Shown here in pieces: positions 45,517 to 50,025 of a stretch of DNA of 50,025 nucleotides. The first letter of the stretch is position 1. Each line of letters opens with the position of its first letter. The position numbers and the translations under genes were made by a program. The DNA comes from Rhodanobacteraceae bacterium. GTDB taxonomy: Bacteria; Pseudomonadota; Gammaproteobacteria; Xanthomonadales; Rhodanobacteraceae. Below the pieces are notes generated by a model. The model worked only from the letters and a program-made list of their open reading frames with translations. It was not told the DNA's origin and searched no databases. The stretch spans positions 1-50,025 of the forward strand of contig JAICJG010000006.1 of NCBI GenBank assembly GCA_025928585.1, written 5' to 3'.

Positions 45517-47756
45517 CCTCCGCGCACGATGCGAGCCGCCGGCGCTTCCTCCAGGTGCTCGGCGGGGCCGGCGGCGCGCTGATCGTCGGCCTGCCGGCGT
45601 TCGCCTGGAATCCCGATGAGCTGCTCGGGCAGAACCCGGTCCGCCTGAATCCCTATGTCCGGATCGAACCCGACGGCACCACCGTGATCGGTTCGCGCGA
45701 TCCGGAAGTCGGCCAGGGCATCCGCACCGCCGAGGCGCGCATCCTCGCCGAGGCGCTCGACGCCGACTGGGACAAGGTGATCGTCGAACCGCTCGACCTC
45801 GGGGTGACGACGGTCGGCGGCGAACCGCACTGGACCCTCGGCCACCAGATGGCTGCCGGCAGCACCAGCATACCCGCCGCCTGGAACGACCTGCCCGCGG
45901 TCGGGGCGGCCGCGCGGGAATTGCTGGTGCGCGCGGCGGCCGAACGCTGGAAGACGACGTCCGCCAACCTGCGCACGTCGCGGGGCGTGGTGATCGCCGC
46001 CGACGGGCGCCGCCTCGGCTATGGCGGCCTCGCCCAGGCCGCCTCGAAACTGAAACCCGCGGCGACCCGGCCCAGGCCGAAACTGCCGTCCGAATACGTG
46101 CTGATCGGACAAGACGCGGGCGACGTGGATGCGCGCGACATCGTCACCGGCACGCAGCACTTCGCGATCGACGAATGGCTCGGCGACGTGTTGGTCGCAG
46201 TGATCACCCGCTGCCCCTATCCGGGCGGCCGGCTCGCGCGGTTCGATTACGCCGCAGCCAGCAAGCTCAAGGGCGTCGAGAAGGTCCTGACGATTCCCCC
46301 GCCGGATCCCTCGCGCCCGCCCGGAACCCAGCCGCTCACGGCGGGTGTCGCGGTGCTCGCCACCGATACCTGGACGGCACTGCAGGGGATCGCCGCTCTG
46401 GAGGTCGAGTGGCAGATGGAGCCACATGCCGCCGAGGGCGACGCCGCGCTGGCCGAGGCGGCCGCCCACGCGCTTGCCGGGGAACCCACCACGGTGGTCC
46501 GGACCGACGGCGACTTCACCGCGACGTTCGAGCACGCCCCGCGCAAGTTCAAGGCCGAGTACCGCATCGCGACGGTCGCGCACGCCGACCTCGAGCCGCC
46601 CAGTGCGCTGGTGAAGATCGACCACCAGCATGCATTGGTCATCGCGCCGGTGCAGAACCCGCGCGCCACCTTCGAAACCGTCCGCCGCCTCACCGGGCTT
46701 GCGCCCGACAAGATCGAGGTGCGGTTGCCGCGCGCGGGCGGGGGCTTCGGCCGCTTCCTCGAAAGCGATTATGTCGCCGAGGCGGTGATGCTCGCCAAGG
46801 CCGTGGGCAAGCCGATCAAGCTGATGTGGACGCGCAAGGACGCATTCACCCACGATCTGTACCGGCCCTTCTCCGTCCACGCCATGCAGGCGTGTGCCGA
46901 CCGCCACGGCGCGCTGACCGGCTGGAGCCACCGCATTGCCAGTACTTCGCGCCTCCAGGAACACGAGCCGCGCGCGCGTTGGTGGCTTTCGGAAATGCAC
47001 CCGGACGACCTGCCGGCGGGGCTGATCGACAACCTGCAATACGCCTGGTACGCGCTGGACTCCGCGCTGCCGCGCGGGAGCTACCGCGCCAGTTCGCACG
47101 CGGTCAACGCGTTCGCGACCGAGTGCTTCATCGACGAAGTGGCGCATGCACTGAAGCGCGATTCCCTCGAGTTCCGGCTGGCGCTGCTGGGCGAGTCGCG
47201 CCAGCTTCCGTATCGCGGGCATGGCGGACCGGTGCTCGACATCGGACGGCTGGCGTGGGTGCTGCGGCTGGCCGCCGACGCGATCGGCTGGAACCAACCC
47301 CATCCGCACGGCCACGGCTTTGGGCTGGCCTGCCATTTCACCTTCGGCGGATACGTCGCGCACGCGATGGAAGTGTCGATGGAGGGCAGGCGGCTGGTGA
47401 TCCACAAGGCCGTGTGCGCAGCCGACCTCGGGCGCGTGGTGAATCCGCTCGGCGCGCGCGCGGCATTGATGGGCGCGACGCTCGATGGCTTGTCCACCGC
47501 CCTGCGCCAGCGGATCAGCCTCGACAAGCAGGGCCGCATCGCACAACACGGCTTCGAGGATTATCCGCTCGCCACGATGGCGCAGGCGCCCCACGCCGTC
47601 GAGGTGATCCTGGTGCCCTCGGAGGAAAGCCCGACCGGGGCGTTCGCGATGGGCTTCCCCTCTGCCGCGCCGGCGCTCGCCAACGCGATCTTCGCCGGCA
47701 CCACCGTGCGGATCCACCAGATGCCGATCTGGCCGGAACTGATGCGGTTGCTGTGA
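45513..47756 (+). CDS. molybdopterin large subunit, isoquinoline 1-oxidoreductase-type (IorB-like)
   Basis: The 747-residue catalytic subunit starts at GTG and carries a twin-arginine signal, SRRRFLQVLGGAGGAL, so the folded complex should be exported to the periplasm. Family blocks: GSRDPEVGQGIRTAEARILAE, GHQMAAGSTSI, PRAGGGFGRFLESDYVAEAV, RGSYRASSHAVNAFATE and VVNPLGARAALMGATLDG. Near the C-terminus, where the family has a catalytic Glu in a GVGEPG-type motif, it reads TGAFAMGFPSAAPALANAIF-like, with Ala712 at the Glu position by my alignment. The substrate is unknown; related enzymes oxidise isoquinoline or aldehydes. Confidence 0.9.
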   Translation: MTSAHDASRRRFLQVLGGAGGALIVGLPAFAWNPDELLGQNPVRLNPYVRIEPDGTTVIGSRDPEVGQGIRTAEARILAEALDADWDKVIVEPLDLGVTTVGGEPHWTLGHQMAAGSTSIPAAWNDLPAVGAAARELLVRAAAERWKTTSANLRTSRGVVIAADGRRLGYGGLAQAASKLKPAATRPRPKLPSEYVLIGQDAGDVDARDIVTGTQHFAIDEWLGDVLVAVITRCPYPGGRLARFDYAAASKLKGVEKVLTIPPPDPSRPPGTQPLTAGVAVLATDTWTALQGIAALEVEWQMEPHAAEGDAALAEAAAHALAGEPTTVVRTDGDFTATFEHAPRKFKAEYRIATVAHADLEPPSALVKIDHQHALVIAPVQNPRATFETVRRLTGLAPDKIEVRLPRAGGGFGRFLESDYVAEAVMLAKAVGKPIKLMWTRKDAFTHDLYRPFSVHAMQACADRHGALTGWSHRIASTSRLQEHEPRARWWLSEMHPDDLPAGLIDNLQYAWYALDSALPRGSYRASSHAVNAFATECFIDEVAHALKRDSLEFRLALLGESRQLPYRGHGGPVLDIGRLAWVLRLAADAIGWNQPHPHGHGFGLACHFTFGGYVAHAMEVSMEGRRLVIHKAVCAADLGRVVNPLGARAALMGATLDGLSTALRQRISLDKQGRIAQHGFEDYPLATMAQAPHAVEVILVPSEESPTGAFAMGFPSAAPALANAIFAGTTVRIHQMPIWPELMRLL

Positions 47757-47826
47757 ACGCAAACCTGGGGCGGACATCGTCCGCCGCATCAGCTGCGAGT
47801 CCCCTCTCGGCCGGTCACCATGTGTA

Positions 47827-47925
47827 GGCCGGTTCAAGGAGGGCAGCGACGACTGCGCCGCAGGAGCGGCGCGAACGGCGCAGCCGGGCTCGAAGGCCGA
47901 AGGGCAGGATGCCCGGAGCCTACCG
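47827..47925. repeat. dispersed ~100-bp repeat, copy B
   Basis: Starts GGCCGGTTCAAGGAGGGCAG and matches copy A (41916-42015) in the same orientation. It lies in the 391-bp gap (47757-48147) between the large subunit gene and truB. The rest of that gap holds GCTCCGACC.TCGGCCTT, also present near copy A at about 41866, further GC palindromes, and a REP at its right end. No gene is supported there. Confidence 0.8.
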
Positions 47926-48127
47926 GGTCGTACCGCGACGGCAGCCCGCCATGGAGATACGCTGGCTCCGACCTTCGGCCTTGCGATGCAGTTGCTGGAG
48001 GAGGCCGCATGCAGGGCGAGGAGCGGTGCCTGCGTGGTGCCAGTGGCATTCCGCGCCGATCCGAACGGGCGGCCAGGGATGGCCGCACCGACGCGCCGCG
48101 ACATGGATGGCTGCTTGCTCAGCCATC

Positions 48128-48152
48128 GATCACGGCCGCGGCCGCTCCTACA
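48128..48152 (-). repeat. REP element with GTAGGAG head overlapping the truB stop
   Basis: On the minus strand TTGTAGGAGCGGCCGCGGCC continues into GTGATC. It has the GTAGGAGCGGC head and a CG palindrome typical of REP elements in Pseudomonas and Xanthomonadales. The TAG in the head is the truB stop codon (48148-48150). Confidence 0.7.
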
Positions 48153-49095
48153 ACCGGTCCTGCAATGACTCTCCCATCTTGAATCCGCGCGACACCTTGA
48201 ATGTGCCTACCGCGTCGATCTCGCCAATGGCCAATAGCCAGCCGTCCGGCGAGTGGGCGCGATAATGGCCGGGCGCTGCACCAGTGCGAATGCCGCGCCC
48301 ATGCGCCACCGCGTCGGCCTCTTCGTCGTTCAAACCCAAGATCGGCCAGTCGGCAAGCCCGGCCTCGATCGGCAACAAGCATGCACACAAGGCAGCCGCG
48401 CCGTTTCCGCGCAAATCCTGGACTTCATCGAGGGTGAACATGCGCGGATCACGAAACGGATCGACCCACAGGCGCCGCAACGCGGTCAGGTGCGCGCCGC
48501 AACCGAGCGCCTCGCCGAGGTCACGGACCAGGCTGCGCACATAGGTACCCGAACCGCATTCTACGAACAGCCGCAGCGTGTCACCGGTGCGGCCGGCGAG
48601 TTCGAAGCGGAACACTTCCACCTCGCGCGGCGGCGCTTCCACCTGCTCGCCGCGTCGCGCGCGCTTGTAGAGCGGCACTCCTCCCTGTTTCAGCGCCGAG
48701 TACACCGGCGGCACCTGTACGATGCGCCCCGTCAGCGCGTCCAGCGCAGTTGCGATGGCAGCCTCATCCAGAGCCGGGACCGGACGTTCCTGCAACACGA
48801 CGCCTTCGCTGTCGCAGGTGTCGGTCGTGGCGCCCAGCAGGCATTCGGCCGCGTACGCCTTGCGTGCGCCGAGCAGATACCCGCTGATCTTGGTGGCTTC
48901 GCCGAAACAGATCGGCAGGAGTCCGGTCGCGAGCGGGTCGAGGCTTCCGGTGTGCCCCGCCTTGGCGGCTCCGAACAGGCGTTTTGCCTGTTGCAACGCG
49001 CGGTTGGAGCTTATTCCTGATGGCTTGTCGAGAAGGAGGATGCCACTGACAGGCCGGGCATGGGGAATCGGGAATCGGGATTCGGATGGAAGCAT
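48148..49095 (-). CDS. truB: tRNA pseudouridine-55 synthase
   Basis: TruB makes pseudouridine 55 in the T-loop of tRNAs. The 315-residue protein has GILLLDKPSGISSNRALQ, the catalytic block HTGSLDPLATGLLP with Asp53, RKAYAAECLLGATTDT, GSGTYVRSLVRDLGEALG and the C-terminal PUA-like tail. It lies downstream of rbfA and infB in the usual order. The first ~12 residues (MLPSESRFPIPH) are encoded by a 7-bp repeat and are not family-like, but no later start precedes VSGILLLDKP. The stop lies in a REP head. Confidence 0.96.
   Translation of the reverse strand: MLPSESRFPIPHARPVSGILLLDKPSGISSNRALQQAKRLFGAAKAGHTGSLDPLATGLLPICFGEATKISGYLLGARKAYAAECLLGATTDTCDSEGVVLQERPVPALDEAAIATALDALTGRIVQVPPVYSALKQGGVPLYKRARRGEQVEAPPREVEVFRFELAGRTGDTLRLFVECGSGTYVRSLVRDLGEALGCGAHLTALRRLWVDPFRDPRMFTLDEVQDLRGNGAAALCACLLPIEAGLADWPILGLNDEEADAVAHGRGIRTGAAPGHYRAHSPDGWLLAIGEIDAVGTFKVSRGFKMGESLQDRL
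49063..49083. repeat. 7-bp repeat array at the truB 5' end
   Basis: Three units: GGGAATC (49063-49069), GGGAATC (49070-49076), GGGATTC (49077-49083). The array is inside the coding sequence and encodes SESRFPIPH, residues 4-12 of TruB. Confidence 0.85.
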
Positions 49096-49120
49096 CGAAC
49101 CAACCAGGATGGATCAGTTT

Positions 49121-49216
49121 CGTCATTCCGGATGCAGCAAGGCCGCGATCCGGAATCCAAGTTGATCTTGCGGTTTGCAAGCAGGCCAATGAATCCAGGC
49201 CCGCGCCGGAATGACG
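49121..49216. mobile_element. MITE-like 96-bp element with 11-bp terminal inverted repeats
   Basis: CGTCATTCCGG (49121-49131) and CCGGAATGACG (49206-49216) are perfect inverted ends of a 96-bp segment. Inside are CCGGAATCCA and TGAATCCAGG, inverted again, giving a nested hairpin. The CGTCATTCC...GGAATGACG ends are those of a widespread family of small non-coding repeats. It lies in the gap between rbfA and truB and contains no gene. Confidence 0.75.
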
Positions 49217-49222
49217 GTCAGG

Positions 49223-49594
49223 CTATTGCCCTTCCGGGTCCCGGGTCCCGGGGGCCGAGTCCCGCAAAAGCCGCTCGATCCGCTCGCCCTTGTCCACCGA
49301 GTCGTCGTACTTGAAGCGCAGCTGCGGGACGCGCCGCATCCGCATCGTGTGCGCCAGCGCATGGCGGAATTCCTTGGCGAGCGCCTTGAGCGCCTTTACC
49401 GCTTCGGAGGAGCGCTCCGGCTGCAGCGCGGTGACCCAGACCGTGGCCACGTCGAGTTCGCGGCTTACCTCGACGTCCACAACGCTCGCCTGCGGCAGCC
49501 CATGGTCGCGCACCGCAGCGTGCACCAACACGCCAACCTCGCGGCGGAGTTCGGCGTTGACGCGGTCGGTGCGGTGGAAGGAACGTGTAGGCAT
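49223..49594 (-). CDS. rbfA: 30S ribosome-binding factor A
   Basis: RbfA is a small-subunit maturation and cold-adaptation factor. The 123-residue protein has RSFHRTDRVNAELRREVG, DVEVSRELDVATVWVTAL and the C-terminal MRMRRVPQLRFKYDDSVDKG, all family motifs. The last ~13 residues (RDSAPGTRDPEGQ) come partly from GGGTCCC repeat DNA and are not family-like. It follows infB and precedes truB, as in the infB-rbfA-truB operon of E. coli. Confidence 0.96.
   Translation of the reverse strand: MPTRSFHRTDRVNAELRREVGVLVHAAVRDHGLPQASVVDVEVSRELDVATVWVTALQPERSSEAVKALKALAKEFRHALAHTMRMRRVPQLRFKYDDSVDKGERIERLLRDSAPGTRDPEGQ
49236..49263. repeat. 7-bp repeat array at the rbfA 3' end
   Basis: GGGTCCC (49236-49242) and GGGTCCC (49243-49249) are followed by a G-rich spacer and GAGTCCC (49257-49263). 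The unit equals the GGGACCC of lysAC because it is self-complementary. It encodes most of the C-terminal tail of RbfA. Confidence 0.75.
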
Positions 49595-49787
49595 GGCTCA
49601 AAAGCAAAAATGGATTACTCGCGCCATCCATGGCGCTCGCCTTCTAGGCCGCCGGCTGCGCCGACGTTCGCTTCGGCTCCCGCCTCCGCAGTCCGGGCTC
49701 ATCGCCGATGAAGCCGGCGATGCCCCGGAATGATGACAACAGGACGCTGTCGCGACGTCCTGCCATGCCGAGTCCCGAGCCCCGGCT
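49595..49787. other. 193-bp infB-rbfA spacer with hairpins
   Basis: CATCGCCG (49700-49707) pairs with CGGCGATG (49715-49722), and CAGGACG (49740-49746) pairs with CGTCCTG (49756-49762). No T-run follows in the direction of transcription. No gene is supported. The spacer is long for this operon. Confidence 0.5.
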
Positions 49788-50025
49788 TTACAGCGTCCTC
49801 GCCACCTCGATGCGCTCGAAGCATTCGATCCGGTCGCCCGGCCTGACGTCGTTGTACTGCTTGACGCCGATGCCGCACTCGCTGCCGTTGCGCACTTCGT
49901 CGACGTTCTCCTTGAAGTGGCGCAGTGATTCCAGTTCGCCCTCGAAGACCACCACATCGTCGCGCAGCACGCGGATCGGCTTGTTGCGCCTGACGGTGCC
50001 CTCGACGATCATGCAGCCCGCGATC
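49788..50025 (-). CDS. infB: translation initiation factor IF-2, C-terminal end (partial)
   Basis: The last ~79 codons of infB, running off the right edge. The product ends with the IF-2 domain IV block [60 protein letters not shown] and [14 protein letters not shown], including the ECGIG signature. IF-2 brings initiator tRNA to the ribosome. rbfA and truB follow in the conserved order. Confidence 0.97.
   Translation of the reverse strand, partial: IAGCMIVEGTVRRNKPIRVLRDDVVVFEGELESLRHFKENVDEVRNGSECGIGVKQYNDVRPGDRIECFERIEVARTL

Noticed and set aside
45453-48104. 883-codon open frame on the minus strand
   Set aside because: Antisense of the molybdenum large subunit gene, which has strong motifs and a Tat signal. 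The antisense product is His/Arg/Gly-rich and unlike any family.
49740-49762. rho-independent terminator between infB and rbfA
   Set aside because: The 7-bp stem has no following T-run on the minus strand, and rbfA and truB need read-through in the usual operon.

Overview
The window is about 50 kb of GC-rich, densely coding chromosome from a gammaproteobacterium, most likely of the order Xanthomonadales (Lysobacterales), probably near Rhodanobacteraceae/Xanthomonadaceae. The best lineage markers are a fused aspartokinase/diaminopimelate decarboxylase, the MurD2-MurL pair for D-glutamate in peptidoglycan (reported from Xanthomonas), a bacterial kynurenine-branch aminomuconate module, and several families of short repeats typical of these genomes. 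I see no tRNA, rRNA, CRISPR array, prophage, plasmid or intact insertion sequence. The region reads as ordinary core chromosome with dispersed small repeats.

Layout. 1-3,100: rpsF-rpsR (minus strand, good promoter), an A-type iron-sulfur carrier, and divergent asnS. 3,100-9,120: a MalM-like lipoprotein, then an aminomuconate module (a short-chain dehydrogenase with an altered active site, 2-aminomuconic semialdehyde dehydrogenase, and a RidA-type 2-aminomuconate deaminase) interrupted by a beta-carbonic anhydrase and a secreted protein with a ChaN/erythromycin-esterase-like core. 9,340-11,210 (minus): an MscS channel and N-formylglutamate deformylase. 11,390-20,750 (plus): an NdvB-like GH17-GT2 glucan enzyme, tamA-tamB, and a CPBP membrane protease. 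20,980-24,640 (minus): gamma-glutamyltransferase and purE-purK. 24,670-28,290 (plus): a Trm112-like protein, a DUF1631 protein and nadC. 28,330-31,160: a frameshifted pirin, a PepSY/cytochrome b561 pair and a small periplasmic protein. 31,220-39,010: hrpA facing an M13 metallopeptidase, an OmpA-like lipoprotein and a DUF4019 protein. 39,040-44,850 (minus): murL-murD2 and lysAC, both feeding peptidoglycan precursors (D-Glu and meso-DAP/lysine). 44,990-47,760 (plus): a two-subunit molybdenum hydroxylase of the isoquinoline oxidoreductase type. 48,150-50,025 (minus): infB (partial), rbfA, truB.

The most unusual signals are these. (1) Several genes carry short repeat DNA inside their reading frames: 7-bp tandem arrays of the GGGANNN type in hrpA, lysAC, truB and rbfA, and palindromic REP-like elements in lysAC. 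(2) The SDR of the aminomuconate module lacks the YxxxK catalytic pair. (3) The large subunit of the molybdenum hydroxylase appears to lack the catalytic glutamate. (4) Several genes have a -10 hexamer 6-7 nt before the ATG and no Shine-Dalgarno sequence, which suggests leaderless transcripts. (5) A ~100-bp repeat occurs twice, 5.9 kb apart. No wholly new multi-gene system stands out; the aminomuconate module with its odd SDR is the best candidate for undescribed biochemistry. Family assignments come from motif recognition, not database searches.
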